Shown piece by piece: positions 25,630-34,699 of a DNA stretch of 64,000 bases. The notes below the pieces were generated by a model that had not been told where the DNA came from, did not search any database, and was given only the letters and a program-made list of their open reading frames with translations. Both the position numbers and the translations under genes were made by a program. This DNA comes from Tenacibaculum sp. 190524A02b. GTDB lineage: Bacteria > Bacteroidota > Bacteroidia > Flavobacteriales > Flavobacteriaceae. How positions within the stretch are numbered: position 1 is the first letter of the stretch; every line of letters starts with the position of its first letter. Where the stretch lies: NCBI RefSeq assembly GCF_964036645.1, contig NZ_OZ038525.1, positions 3,724,001 through 3,788,000 of the forward strand, in the 5' to 3' direction.

Positions 25630-27039
25630 TTATGATATTAATAAAGAATACACTTCATCTATAGACGTAATACCTTGTTTAACTAGTTCAAGTGCATTCT
25701 TTTTTAACGTTTTAATGTTATTTTCTTCTAAGTAACTATCTACTTCTAATTCTTCTCTTTTTATAGCTTTAACAATAGGTTTGGTAACAGGAATAATTTC
25801 GTAAATAGCTTTTCTGCCTTTATAACCTGTTTGATAACAATGTTCACACCCTACGGCTACGTGGTGTGTATCTATATACTCTTGTAATTCTTGATAATCA
25901 AAAGCATCATCTGTTATTTTTTCTTCTACTTTACAATGATTACATAATTTTCTAACCAATCGTTGTGCAACACTTACATTTAATGTACTGGCAATTAAAA
26001 ACGATGGAACCCCCATGTCAATTAATCTAGAAATGGTTCCCCAAGCCGAATTGGTGTGGATGGTAGACAAAACCAAATGCCCAGTTAAAGCAGCTCTAAT
26101 GGCCATGTTTGCAGTTGCTACATCTCTAATTTCTCCAACCATAATAACATCAGGATCTTGACGTAAAAAGGTGCGTAATGTACTAGCAAAGTCTAAACCA
26201 ATGTTTTCTTTTAATTGAACCTGATTAACACCTTCTAAGGTATATTCAATCGGATCTTCAATAGTTAAAATATTAGTGTCCTCGTTATTTAATTGTTTAA
26301 GTGTAGCATATAATGTAGTAGTTTTACCAGAACCAGTAGGACCAGAAATTAAAATAATTCCATTAGGTTTTTTTATGGCTCTTTTGTAACTTTTGATTTC
26401 TTCCTCAGTAAAACCTAATTTACTTAATTGAATACCCGCATTATTCTTTGATAAAATACGAAGAACTAGTTTTTCACCATGCAGAGTAGGCAACGAAGAT
26501 ACTCTGATGTCGAAATCTTCATATTCAGTACTTACATTAATACGTCCATCTTGAGGTAAACGTTTTTCTGAAATATCCATACCGCCCATAATTTTCAGTC
26601 GGTTTACAATTTTAGGATACTCATCAAAAGGAATAATATATTGTTCAATTAACTTCCCGTCAATTCTAAAGCGAACTCTTTTTTGCTTTTCAAAAGCTTC
26701 AAAGTGAATATCACTACTCCCTATTTCTTTAGCTTCATGAATCATATTCAATAGAAAGTCATCAGAATATTGTAATGTAGAGCTTGTTTTGGTATCTCTT
26801 TTTCGGTAATTTTTTTGTAAGTAGTTATTAATAGTACCACTTAATTCATGTTGTAAAAAAACAGCTTTTCCTAAAACAATTTGTAATTCATTTTGTAAAT
26901 CTTCAATATTTTCTGAATCAGTAATGAAAGTATAAGAGTTATTTTCTTCTTTGACAGGAATAATACGATAATCGTATGCTAAATCTGAAGAGATTAATTG
27001 TAAAACTTCAGTAGGTAAATCAAAATTATTCTCTTTCAT
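25630..27039 (-). CDS. gspE: GspE/PilB-type assembly ATPase
   Basis: A 469-residue hexameric secretion ATPase. The N-terminal MshE-like part is short. Core motifs are SSDIHFEAF, Walker A GPTGSGKT (residues 233-240), the Asp box DPIEYTLEGVNQVQ, Walker B VIMVGEIRD, and the His box TGHLVLSTIHTNSA. A zinc-binding tetracysteine follows: CNHC (366-369) and CEHC (398-401), then YKGRKAIYEI. All catalytic residues are present. It powers pseudopilin extension from the cytosol. Its stop abuts the GspC-like gene, and its ATG abuts the stop of the prepilin peptidase gene. Confidence 0.96.
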   Translation of the reverse strand: MKENNFDLPTEVLQLISSDLAYDYRIIPVKEENNSYTFITDSENIEDLQNELQIVLGKAVFLQHELSGTINNYLQKNYRKRDTKTSSTLQYSDDFLLNMIHEAKEIGSSDIHFEAFEKQKRVRFRIDGKLIEQYIIPFDEYPKIVNRLKIMGGMDISEKRLPQDGRINVSTEYEDFDIRVSSLPTLHGEKLVLRILSKNNAGIQLSKLGFTEEEIKSYKRAIKKPNGIILISGPTGSGKTTTLYATLKQLNNEDTNILTIEDPIEYTLEGVNQVQLKENIGLDFASTLRTFLRQDPDVIMVGEIRDVATANMAIRAALTGHLVLSTIHTNSAWGTISRLIDMGVPSFLIASTLNVSVAQRLVRKLCNHCKVEEKITDDAFDYQELQEYIDTHHVAVGCEHCYQTGYKGRKAIYEIIPVTKPIVKAIKREELEVDSYLEENNIKTLKKNALELVKQGITSIDEVYSLLIS

Positions 27040-27509
27040 TATAGAGCGTATAGATTAACAAAATTAAAGGTCAAATTTATAAATAAAATGATAAACAAAA
27101 ACAGTGCTTGAAGCCCAGCCAAAGGAGCGACTTTCTGTTGTAAGTTAGGTTTTACTATTAAAAATAGGAGTAATGAAAACACTAAGGATAATGAAAGTAA
27201 AATTAAAAAAGAGGTTATAGGAAAGCTTACAGCTAAAGTAATAAAAAACAAAACATCACCTAAACCAATACCCTCATTAATCTTTTTTTTCATTTTAAAC
27301 TTACTATAAAGATGCAGTATACCTATTATTATAAGTATAAAACCAATATTGGTACTAACATTAAGTATAAATACGCTTGGTAGTGTATTTAGATAGTAAA
27401 TAGTACCTCCAAGTACTATGGTAGTAATTAAAACCCAAGCACTCACTTTTCTTTCTTTAGAATCTTGATAAAAAATAATTAGTAATAAAATTAAGTATAT
27501 ATATATCAA
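27039..27509 (-). CDS. Prepilin peptidase, peptidase domain only (A24 family)
   Basis: A 156-residue integral-membrane aspartic peptidase. The two catalytic aspartates are in FYQDSKERKVSAW (N-terminal) and in the GxGD motif of GIGLGDVLFF. About six hydrophobic helices fit the A24 core. The N-terminal methyltransferase domain of standard GspO/PilD is absent, as in TadV- or archaeal-type enzymes, so processed pseudopilins may not be N-methylated. Start is a TTG at 27509; upstream is TAATTTTG (complement of 27521-27528). First gene of the main minus-strand run. Confidence 0.88.
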   Translation of the reverse strand: MIYIYLILLLIIFYQDSKERKVSAWVLITTIVLGGTIYYLNTLPSVFILNVSTNIGFILIIIGILHLYSKFKMKKKINEGIGLGDVLFFITLAVSFPITSFLILLSLSLVFSLLLFLIVKPNLQQKVAPLAGLQALFLFIILFINLTFNFVNLYAL

Positions 27510-27520
27510 CTTTTTATTTG

Positions 27521-27552
27521 CAAAATTACTATAGTTTGTTCTTTAAATCAAA
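27521..27552 (-). promoter_or_regulatory. Promoter of the T2SS-like operon
   Basis: On the minus strand TTTG (complement of 27549-27552) and TAATTTTG (complement of 27521-27528) are spaced by 20 nt, matching the Bacteroidota consensus. The start codon follows 11 nt after the box, so the leader is very short. Confidence 0.65.
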
Positions 27553-27756
27553 AAGAAAACATAATTAAAACAGTATTAATGTTAAATTATTTTAAAGTAA
27601 TGTTTATTATTATTTATGTGTAAATGGTTTTTAGTATTTAGGTGTTAGTGTTATTTATTTGATTTTGAGAATATTATATTAGTAATGGGTAAGATTAACA
27701 AAATGTTAATGTACAGATTATTATAACTTTAACCAAACTTTAAAATCCTTCTAACC

Positions 27757-28569
27757 ATGTTAAAATCAAAACCTAAACTTTATGGTTTTTTGGTTGCTAC
27801 ATTAATTGTATGCAGTTGCCAAAAAAATGAAACCGAAACTTCAGAACAACTAACAGCTGAAGCGCAAAAAACGTTCAACTATTTAACTAAAGTTGAGAAT
27901 TACAGTCCTGATTTACTTAAAGTAGATTACAAAACCAAGTCGTTTATTTACGATAATGATGCGGCATTGGCTTTTGGTATTGAAAAGAATGTTCCTCCAA
28001 AAATTAAAGGTAATGATTCCGCTCAACGGAATCAATGGATGGGTAATTCTGGTGTGTTATATGTAAACTCTAGAAATATAACTTATTATCTAGAGAATAA
28101 TTTTCCAAATCAATACTCAAATGCCTTTGCGTGGGCAGCATATCATTGGAGTAGGGTGAGTCCTAATATTAACTTTAGGAGAACTAACAATAGAAATACT
28201 GCGAGAGTACTGGTGAGTTCTTATTACAATGCTAGTGATAGAGCTTGGGCAAGAGCACAATTACCTAGAAGAGATGGCTACACGGGGACTTGGGTAAGTA
28301 TTAATACAGCCAATGCATTGAATACTACTAATGAAACTACAAAAATGACATTAATGATTCATGAACTGGGACATATTCTTGGATTTGAACATTCTGATCA
28401 GACTAGAGGTAACTTAATTCCAGGAACATACGGGCCAAGTTACCATGCGTCCAATAATTGTGGTTCAATCATGAAGTCTTCAGTATATAATTGTAATTGG
28501 AGATCTGGTAGCACAGCTACAGGTTGGACTAGAGATGATAGAACATCAATAAGATGGGCATATAAATAA
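27757..28569 (+). CDS. M57-type (HEIGH-like) zinc metallopeptidase lipoprotein
   Basis: A 270-residue metzincin. A lipobox LIVCSC (first Cys at 20, second at 22) gives membrane anchoring. The active site is HELGHILGFEHSD (three His plus Asp), followed by a Met-turn in CGSIMKSSVY. The long pre-domain (NSRNITYYLENNFPNQYS, WSRVSPNINFRRTNN, RVLVSSYY) matches the Bacteroidota M57/'dual-action HEIGH' group. It lies divergent from the T2SS-like operon, which could be coincidence. Substrate unknown. Confidence 0.88.
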   Translation: MLKSKPKLYGFLVATLIVCSCQKNETETSEQLTAEAQKTFNYLTKVENYSPDLLKVDYKTKSFIYDNDAALAFGIEKNVPPKIKGNDSAQRNQWMGNSGVLYVNSRNITYYLENNFPNQYSNAFAWAAYHWSRVSPNINFRRTNNRNTARVLVSSYYNASDRAWARAQLPRRDGYTGTWVSINTANALNTTNETTKMTLMIHELGHILGFEHSDQTRGNLIPGTYGPSYHASNNCGSIMKSSVYNCNWRSGSTATGWTRDDRTSIRWAYK

Positions 28570-28613
28570 ACTAGAAGTTTAATTACTACTATTTATTACT
28601 AATTTAAATTAAG

Positions 28614-28647
28614 AAAGGCTACTTATAAATCCTATAAGTAGTCTTTT
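28614..28647. terminator. Bidirectional terminator between M57 peptidase and dxs
   Basis: AAAGGCTACTTATA and TATAAGTAGTCTTT pair with one wobble around a 5-nt loop, flanked by A and T runs. Confidence 0.78.
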
Positions 28648-28649
28648 AT

Positions 28650-30419
28650 TTATAGTAAGCTTTCAATAACTCTTTTTAAATTATCAATGTCTAAACCACA
28701 TTCTTTTTGTAATTCCTCCACAGTTCCGTGTTCTATAAAATTATCGGGTATTCCTAACACTTTGATAGTTCCAGTATAATTTTGTTGAGCAGCTACTTCT
28801 AGTATTGCACTTCCAAAACCTCCTTTTACGGAATTATCTTCTACAGTTATTATTTTAGAGTGCTTTTGAAAGATGTTTTTTAGAAGTTTTTGGTCTAACG
28901 GTTTCACAAAGCGCATATCATAGTGAGCTATTAAATCATTATTGGTTATGGTTTCAATGATTTCAGAAATAGTTTTAGCTACAGTTCCGATTGTTAGTAT
29001 GGCTAATTCAGTTCCTTCTTTTATGCACACTCCTTTACCTAACGGAATTTTTTTAAAAGGTAATTCCCAATTCTGAATATTCCCTCTTCCTCTTGGGTAT
29101 CGTATAGCAATAGGTTGTTTTATTCCTAATTGAACAGTGTATAAAATATTTCGTAGTTCAATTTCATTTCTGGGAGCAAAGATGGTTAAGTTTGGAATAC
29201 ATCTTAAATAAGCTAAATCAAAAACACCATGATGTGTTGCTCCATCTTGCCCTACTAATCCAGCTCTATCTAAACAGAAAATAACAGGTAGTTTTTGTAG
29301 AGCGACATCATGTATTATTTGGTCATACGCTCGTTGTAAAAAAGTAGAATAAATATTACAATAGGGAATTAAACCTTCAGAAGCCATACCAGCAGCTAAG
29401 GTTACAGCATGTTGTTCAGCAATACCTACATCAAAAGTTCTTTCAGGATAACTTTCTAGTAAAAACTTTAAAGAACTTCCAGTTAACATAGCAGGTGTAA
29501 TACCTACTATTTTCGTATTAGAACTGGCCAATTCTACAATAGTTTTCCCAAAAACATCTTGAAACTTAGTGAATTTGTTTTCTTGTTTAGGTAGTACATT
29601 TCCAGATATTTTGTCAAATTTTCCAGGTGCATGATATTTTACTTGATTTTCTTCTGCTTGTTTTAATCCTTTGCCCTTAGTAGTAATTACATGAAGAAAT
29701 TTAGGACCGTTGATGTTTTTTAGTCGATCTAATTCTCTTAATAGTTCTTCCAAATTATGTCCATCTATTGGCCCAGAGTAGTCAAAGTTTAACGCTTCAA
29801 AAATATTGTGTTGTTCCACATCATTTCTGGTAGATTTTATTCTAGTTAAGTAATGTTTTAAAGCACCAACAGAAGGATCTATACCGATAGCATTATCGTT
29901 CAATACTACCAGTAAGTTGGCATTAGTATCTCCAGCATGGTTTAAGGCTTCAAAAGCCATACCGCTAGCAATAGAAGCATCACCAATTACTGCTATATGA
30001 TGTTTGTTCTTTCCTTGTAACTTAGAGGCAATAGCCATTCCTAATGCTGCTGAAATTGAAGTAGAAGAATGACCTACGCCAAAAGTATCATATTCACTTT
30101 CGTCTCGTTTAGGAAAACCAGAAATTCCATTTAATTGTCTATTGGTGTGAAAAACACCTCGTCGTCCAGTTAAAATTTTATGTCCATAAGCTTGGTGACC
30201 TACATCCCAAACTAATAAATCATCAGGAGTGTTAAATGCGTAATGTAATGCTATAGTAAGCTCTACAACTCCTAAACTTGCACCTAAATGCCCTTCCTTG
30301 GTAGCTACTATATCAATAATAAACTCTCGTAGTTCTTTAGCAATAATAGGTAAATTGTCTACAGATAATTTACGTAAGTCGGATGGATATTGTATAGTGT
30401 GTAATAGCTTTTCTGACAT
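28650..30419 (-). CDS. dxs: 1-deoxy-D-xylulose-5-phosphate synthase
   Basis: A thiamine-diphosphate transketolase-family enzyme making DXP from pyruvate and glyceraldehyde-3-phosphate, the first step of the MEP isoprenoid pathway. Motifs: VWDVGHQAYGHKILTGRR, AVIGDASIASGMAFEALNHA (ThDP/magnesium), DRAGLVGQDGATHHGVFD and KVLGIPDNFIEHG. An ATG at 30464 is in frame, but it lies upstream of the likely -7 box TACATTTG (complement of 30425-30432). The ATG at 30419, giving MSEKLLHTIQYPSDL and 589 residues, fits both the promoter and the family N-terminus. The leader would then be nearly absent. Divergent from rsmI. Confidence 0.95.
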   Translation of the reverse strand: MSEKLLHTIQYPSDLRKLSVDNLPIIAKELREFIIDIVATKEGHLGASLGVVELTIALHYAFNTPDDLLVWDVGHQAYGHKILTGRRGVFHTNRQLNGISGFPKRDESEYDTFGVGHSSTSISAALGMAIASKLQGKNKHHIAVIGDASIASGMAFEALNHAGDTNANLLVVLNDNAIGIDPSVGALKHYLTRIKSTRNDVEQHNIFEALNFDYSGPIDGHNLEELLRELDRLKNINGPKFLHVITTKGKGLKQAEENQVKYHAPGKFDKISGNVLPKQENKFTKFQDVFGKTIVELASSNTKIVGITPAMLTGSSLKFLLESYPERTFDVGIAEQHAVTLAAGMASEGLIPYCNIYSTFLQRAYDQIIHDVALQKLPVIFCLDRAGLVGQDGATHHGVFDLAYLRCIPNLTIFAPRNEIELRNILYTVQLGIKQPIAIRYPRGRGNIQNWELPFKKIPLGKGVCIKEGTELAILTIGTVAKTISEIIETITNNDLIAHYDMRFVKPLDQKLLKNIFQKHSKIITVEDNSVKGGFGSAILEVAAQQNYTGTIKVLGIPDNFIEHGTVEELQKECGLDIDNLKRVIESLL

Positions 30420-30424
30420 GAAAA

Positions 30425-30481
30425 CAAATGTACAAAAAGCTTTATATAACCTTACAGAAAGCATAAAACTTTGTAGCTTTG
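30425..30481. promoter_or_regulatory. Divergent dxs and rsmI promoters
   Basis: TACATTTG on the minus strand (complement of 30425-30432) lies 5 nt from the dxs ATG, and TAGCTTTG on the plus strand (30474-30481) lies 4 nt from the rsmI ATG. Both fit TAnnTTTG. Each mRNA should be leaderless or nearly so. Confidence 0.6.
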
Positions 30482-30485
30482 CTTT

Positions 30486-31157
30486 ATGAGTAAATTGTAT
30501 TTAGTACCTACCCCTATTGGAAATTTAGAAGATATAACCTTTCGAGCTATAAAAGTACTGAAAGAAGTTGATGTAATTTTAGCCGAGGATACCCGAACCA
30601 GTGGTAAATTATTAAAACATTTTGAAATTACAACGATGATGCAATCGCATCACATGCATAATGAACATAAAACAGTTGAAGGAATTATTAAGCGTATTCA
30701 AAGTGGAGAAGTGTTTGCTTTGATTTCTGACGCAGGTACTCCGGCTATTTCTGACCCTGGTTTTTTATTAACTAGAGCATGTATACAAAATGGAATTGAT
30801 GTAGAGTGTTTGCCTGGAGCAACAGCTTTTGTACCAGCATTAGTGAATTCAGGATTGCCAAATGATAAGTTTGTATTTGAAGGCTTTTTACCTGTAAAAA
30901 AAGGAAGGCAAACGCGTTTAAAACTGTTAGCAGAAGAAAAGAGAACCATAATCTTTTATGAGAGTCCGCATAAGTTATTAAAAACACTTCATCATTTTAA
31001 AGAATATTTAGGAGAAGATAGGTTAATTTCGGTTTCAAGAGAATTAACCAAACTGTTTGAAGAAACGAAAAGAGGAACTGTTTTAGAGGTTATAGATTAC
31101 TACACAAATAAACCTGCTAAAGGGGAAATTGTAATTGTAGTAGAAGGAAAGAAGTAA
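30486..31157 (+). CDS. rsmI: 16S rRNA 2'-O-ribose C1402 methyltransferase
   Basis: A 223-residue SAM-dependent methylase of the tetrapyrrole-methylase fold. Diagnostic segments are LYLVPTPIGNLEDITFRAIK, LAEDTRTSGKLLKHF, ALISDAGTPAISDPG (SAM loop), CLPGATAFVPALVNSGL and FYESPHKLLKTL. RsmI modifies C1402 in the decoding centre of 16S rRNA. The usual C-terminal extension of longer homologues is absent (about 223 versus 280 residues), as often in Bacteroidota. Confidence 0.95.
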   Translation: MSKLYLVPTPIGNLEDITFRAIKVLKEVDVILAEDTRTSGKLLKHFEITTMMQSHHMHNEHKTVEGIIKRIQSGEVFALISDAGTPAISDPGFLLTRACIQNGIDVECLPGATAFVPALVNSGLPNDKFVFEGFLPVKKGRQTRLKLLAEEKRTIIFYESPHKLLKTLHHFKEYLGEDRLISVSRELTKLFEETKRGTVLEVIDYYTNKPAKGEIVIVVEGKK

Positions 31158-31931
31158 ACAATTATTTTTATAGCATTTCATTTAGCCATTACTTTTTTAC
31201 TTTCTATCTGCATAAATGAGTATCATAACTAAAATTTATAAAGGTAGACTATCTTTACTTTAATTTTACAGCGTTATATAATTTGAAAAATAAATCTTCA
31301 ATTTACGTAACGTTAGGTTTTTGGTTAGTAGAAAAGAAGTTTTCTTTGTAGGATAACTTCTTTTTTTTCTTAAAAAGAATTAAGAATCTTTGTTTATAAA
31401 TAAAGGTAAATGTTAATGAATATCTCTCCTAATAATTATATTATTTTCAATTAACTTATTATTTACATCTAGTAGTAGTTTTTATGAGATTTTTGTGCTA
31501 AATTGCCCCTGTTTTTAAGACTTTACAGTTTGAAGCGTACTAGCTAAGGAAGCAGTTTATGTGACTTAGCGTAGCGATAGCTGTGTTCTTTTATAAAAAA
31601 ATCAAAAAATTTACTGTCTTTAGTTTTATTTGAAAATGCATTAATTAAATGTGTTTTTATTAAAAAGTACCTTGTTAAAAACTAAAGAAACTTACATCAA
31701 TAACAAAAATATAATCTAATTACTGTTCTAATAGACTGCTTTATTTTACGAAATAGCATTCATTAATGCATTCTTTCAGTGTTACTTACTTTGTGAATAG
31801 TACAATATTTTAATGTGCGAATAATATGAAATTGTATTATAGGTCGATATGGTTTTGTTGTAATAAAGGTAGGTTAATCTGTGTAAAATACAAGTGTCTT
31901 AATTTTTAATTATCTATAAAAATCATATTAA
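31158..31931. other. 774-nt AT-rich intergenic region before the NRPS cluster
   Basis: I find no credible gene, RNA or insertion sequence here. A stem-loop terminator lies at 31332-31368. GCATT-CATT-AATGC (31756-31769) is a small palindrome. No exact TAnnTTTG box was found near the thioesterase start, so the promoter of the NRPS cluster is not identified. A less AT-rich patch around 31520-31580 has no recognisable content. Confidence 0.6.
31332..31368 (+). terminator. Putative intrinsic terminator downstream of rsmI
   Basis: AAAAGAAGTT and AACTTCTTTT pair around a 13-nt loop and are followed by a T-run, 175 nt after the rsmI stop. Confidence 0.5.
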
Positions 31932-32678
31932 ATGAATAAGATGAGAATAATAGCACTTCCATTTGCTGGAGGAAATCGATTCAGTTTCAATGATATTGAG
32001 AAGCATGCGTCAAAAAAAATGGAATGGACAACTTTAGAGCTTCCAGGAAGAGGTAGCCGTTTTAAGGAAAGTTTATTATCAAACGTTGATGATATGGTAG
32101 ATGATCTTATGCAAAAGATTAAACCTCACCTTTTAAAAGAAGGGGCTTATGCATTGTATGGGCATAGTATGGGTACTCTATTGGGATATGAGTTAACAAA
32201 AAGAATTGTTGAAGCAAAATTAAAACAACCAACGTGTCTTTTTTTTACTGGAAGAGGAGCACCAGGATTTGAAAGATGTAGTAAAAAAAGATCTTCTTTA
32301 CCAAAGGATGAATTTTGGAAGGAAATAGATAAAATAGGAGGATTGCCTAGTGATATATTTCAGCATAAAGAGCTTTTAGATTTATATTATCCAATAATGA
32401 AATATGATTTTAAAGCTATTGAAGATTATAAGTTCCAGAAAATGGAAAGACCTTTATCAATGCCTATACACATATGTATGGGGGAAGACGAAATAGGGAA
32501 AGAGGAAGATGATAAGACACCTATAGATAGTATGAAAGCTTGGCAATATGAAACAACGTCTCCTTGTTCATTTGAACTATTAAAAGGAGATCATTTTTTT
32601 ATTTTAAATAATCCAGAATTAATAGCAAATAAAATTTACAATGCTGCAACAAGCAATAAAATTGTAGCACCTCACTAA
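31932..32678 (+). CDS. Type II thioesterase of the NRPS cluster
   Basis: A 248-residue alpha/beta hydrolase of the GrsT/SrfD type. It opens MRIIALPFAGGNRFSF, has LELPGRGSRF, the nucleophile elbow YGHSMGTLLGYEL with Ser79, an acid in CMGEDEIG and the His in LKGDHFFILN. Such enzymes clear mis-primed or stalled acyl groups from carrier domains of the synthetase. Length is normal. It is the first recognisable gene of the cluster, 36 nt before the exporter gene. Confidence 0.93.
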   Translation: MNKMRIIALPFAGGNRFSFNDIEKHASKKMEWTTLELPGRGSRFKESLLSNVDDMVDDLMQKIKPHLLKEGAYALYGHSMGTLLGYELTKRIVEAKLKQPTCLFFTGRGAPGFERCSKKRSSLPKDEFWKEIDKIGGLPSDIFQHKELLDLYYPIMKYDFKAIEDYKFQKMERPLSMPIHICMGEDEIGKEEDDKTPIDSMKAWQYETTSPCSFELLKGDHFFILNNPELIANKIYNAATSNKIVAPH

Positions 32679-32714
32679 TTAAAAATAAAATTAACAACTA
32701 AAAACGTATATAAA

Positions 32715-34373
32715 TTGGAAAAATTAACACTATTTAGCTTTTTTAAATTCAAATTAGCTTTACCGATGCTAGCTTTATTTACGATGATTCATAGTTTATG
32801 GAACACTGCACTAATAGCAATAATAAATAATAAAATAGCAAATGCTCCTATGCCGATTCTAGGAGAATACGATTGGCAAGTTTTTATGTTTTTTGTAATT
32901 ACTTCATTCATATTTACTTATTTTTTTAAGAGGCATTTAATAAAAGTAACCCTTACTTTTGGAAAGGATTTAATGCTTAAAATTATAAATAGACTTAGAT
33001 TGTCGGATTATGAATCGTATTTGAAATTAGGAGAAGAAAGAGTAAGAACAGCCATGGAAGATATAGGGATGCTAGAGGATGTTCCAGAAGCATTTATAGC
33101 GTTATTGAATGCAATAGTTATGGCTATAGTGACAATTGGATACATGTTTTATTTATATCCTCCAGGAGCTTTTTTAATTTTAGGACTTGTAGTTGTTTTA
33201 AGTATTGTTTACGTATATCGTAGTGCAATTATTGAAAAAAGTATGGATAGAGAAAGAGATTTAGATGACTCATTTATGCGTAATTATAATGATTTTTTAC
33301 ATGGTTTTAATAAAATTAAAATGAGTACAAAAAGAAGTAATACTTTATTTTTTGATCATATAACTAAAAATAGAGAAGAAGCTATTGGTTTAATGATTAA
33401 ATCAGAAAGAGCTTCTTTAGGTAATGAATTAACTGGTGAGTTTTCTTTCTATTTTTTAATAGCTTCTATACTTTTTGTATTACCACTTGCTTTTAATGTT
33501 GAACAAGAAGTTATAGGTGGGTTTATGTTAGCTCTTTTATTTTTAATGGGACCTATAGCTACTTTAGTTGGGATTATTCCACAAATTATTGGTTTCAATA
33601 TTGCTATTTCAAGGTTGAATAATTTTAATGAAATTACTACAAGTAAGTTTAACTACGAGAACCTTAAAATTGAAGAAAATAAAGATTTAGGTGCTTTTGA
33701 AAAACTTACAATTAATAATGTTACTTATGAATATCTTGATGAAAAAGAAGAGAATGTTACTTTTAAACTTCAACCTGTTAACTTAGAGATTGATAAAGGG
33801 GAAGTTATATTTATTTATGGAGGTAACGGAAGCGGGAAGAGTACATTTATAAATTTATTATCAGGACTTTGTGTTCAGAAAACCGGAGATATTTTATTTA
33901 ATAATACAATAATTACAAATGAAAATAGATCATATTATAGAGATAAGTTGTCATGTATTTTTTCCAATAACTATTTGTTTACAGAAAATTATGATGGTTT
34001 TGATTTAAGTGAGTCTAATGAAAGGTTAACAGAATTATTAGATGAAATGGCTCTAGATAAGGTTATCAGACAAAATGAGGAAGAAAATAAAATATTCCAA
34101 ACCTTATCAAGTGGACAGAAAAAAAGATTAGCCTTAATATATGCTCTATTAGAAGATAAAGATATTTTTATTTTTGATGAATGGGCAGCGGAACAAGATC
34201 CTGAATTCCGAAAATACTTCTATGAAAATATTATTCCAACACTAAAAAGTAAAGGAAAAACTGTAATTGCAATAACACATGATGATGCATATTATAAATT
34301 GTGCGATCGTTTAATAAAATTTAATTACGGAAAAATGCGCGAAGAAGTAGCATTAGGTGTTCCAACTTATTAA
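32715..34373 (+). CDS. SyrD/PvdE-type cyclic-peptide export ABC transporter
   Basis: A 552-residue fused permease-ATPase. Six hydrophobic segments fill residues 15-300. The ATPase has Walker A GGNGSGKST (369-377), signature LSSGQ (464-468), Walker B DIFIFDEW and H-loop AITHDD. The run FDEWAAEQDPEFRKYFYE is characteristic of the siderophore/lipopeptide exporter group of SyrD and PvdE. It likely moves the finished or precursor peptide across the inner membrane. Start is TTG at 32715; no ATG precedes the first membrane helix, the next being codon 18. Co-directional with both NRPS genes. Confidence 0.92.
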   Translation: MEKLTLFSFFKFKLALPMLALFTMIHSLWNTALIAIINNKIANAPMPILGEYDWQVFMFFVITSFIFTYFFKRHLIKVTLTFGKDLMLKIINRLRLSDYESYLKLGEERVRTAMEDIGMLEDVPEAFIALLNAIVMAIVTIGYMFYLYPPGAFLILGLVVVLSIVYVYRSAIIEKSMDRERDLDDSFMRNYNDFLHGFNKIKMSTKRSNTLFFDHITKNREEAIGLMIKSERASLGNELTGEFSFYFLIASILFVLPLAFNVEQEVIGGFMLALLFLMGPIATLVGIIPQIIGFNIAISRLNNFNEITTSKFNYENLKIEENKDLGAFEKLTINNVTYEYLDEKEENVTFKLQPVNLEIDKGEVIFIYGGNGSGKSTFINLLSGLCVQKTGDILFNNTIITNENRSYYRDKLSCIFSNNYLFTENYDGFDLSESNERLTELLDEMALDKVIRQNEEENKIFQTLSSGQKKRLALIYALLEDKDIFIFDEWAAEQDPEFRKYFYENIIPTLKSKGKTVIAITHDDAYYKLCDRLIKFNYGKMREEVALGVPTY

Positions 34374-34699
34374 AAATAAATATATACTACATAAATAGTA
34401 CATCTTACTTTGAAATTTAGAATTATATAATCCTAAATTCACTAACACATATATCTAAAAGTAATTATTAATACCTTTTTTATTTATAAGATACAGGAAT
34501 AAGTTTTATCTCATTCGGTATTTATACTACTATCTCTAACCAAACATAAACTTCATATTTCTACCTGCATAAACATGTGGAGTAGTGGCTTGTTTTTATG
34601 AAATACAAAGGTTAGGTGTTTTTAATGCCATAGTTGAATGAAATATTCTTGTTTTTCAGTATTACCAAAAAGGTAAATTCCCTAAAAACAATTTTTAAA
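34374..34699 (+). other. 326-nt region before the first NRPS gene
   Basis: An open frame reaches back to a TTG at 34634, but the ATG at 34700 is the better start because the condensation-domain sequence begins right after it. TATTCTTG at 34644-34651 is a one-mismatch -7 box. No terminator hairpin is seen after the exporter gene, so read-through from it is possible. Confidence 0.5.

Noticed and set aside
31158..31931. Insertion sequence or integration remnant before the NRPS cluster
   Set aside because: No inverted-repeat ends, transposase fragment or target duplication could be seen.
34634..34699. TTG at 34634 as start of NRPS 1
   Set aside because: The 22 added residues match nothing in condensation domains, while the ATG at 34700 directly precedes the domain start.
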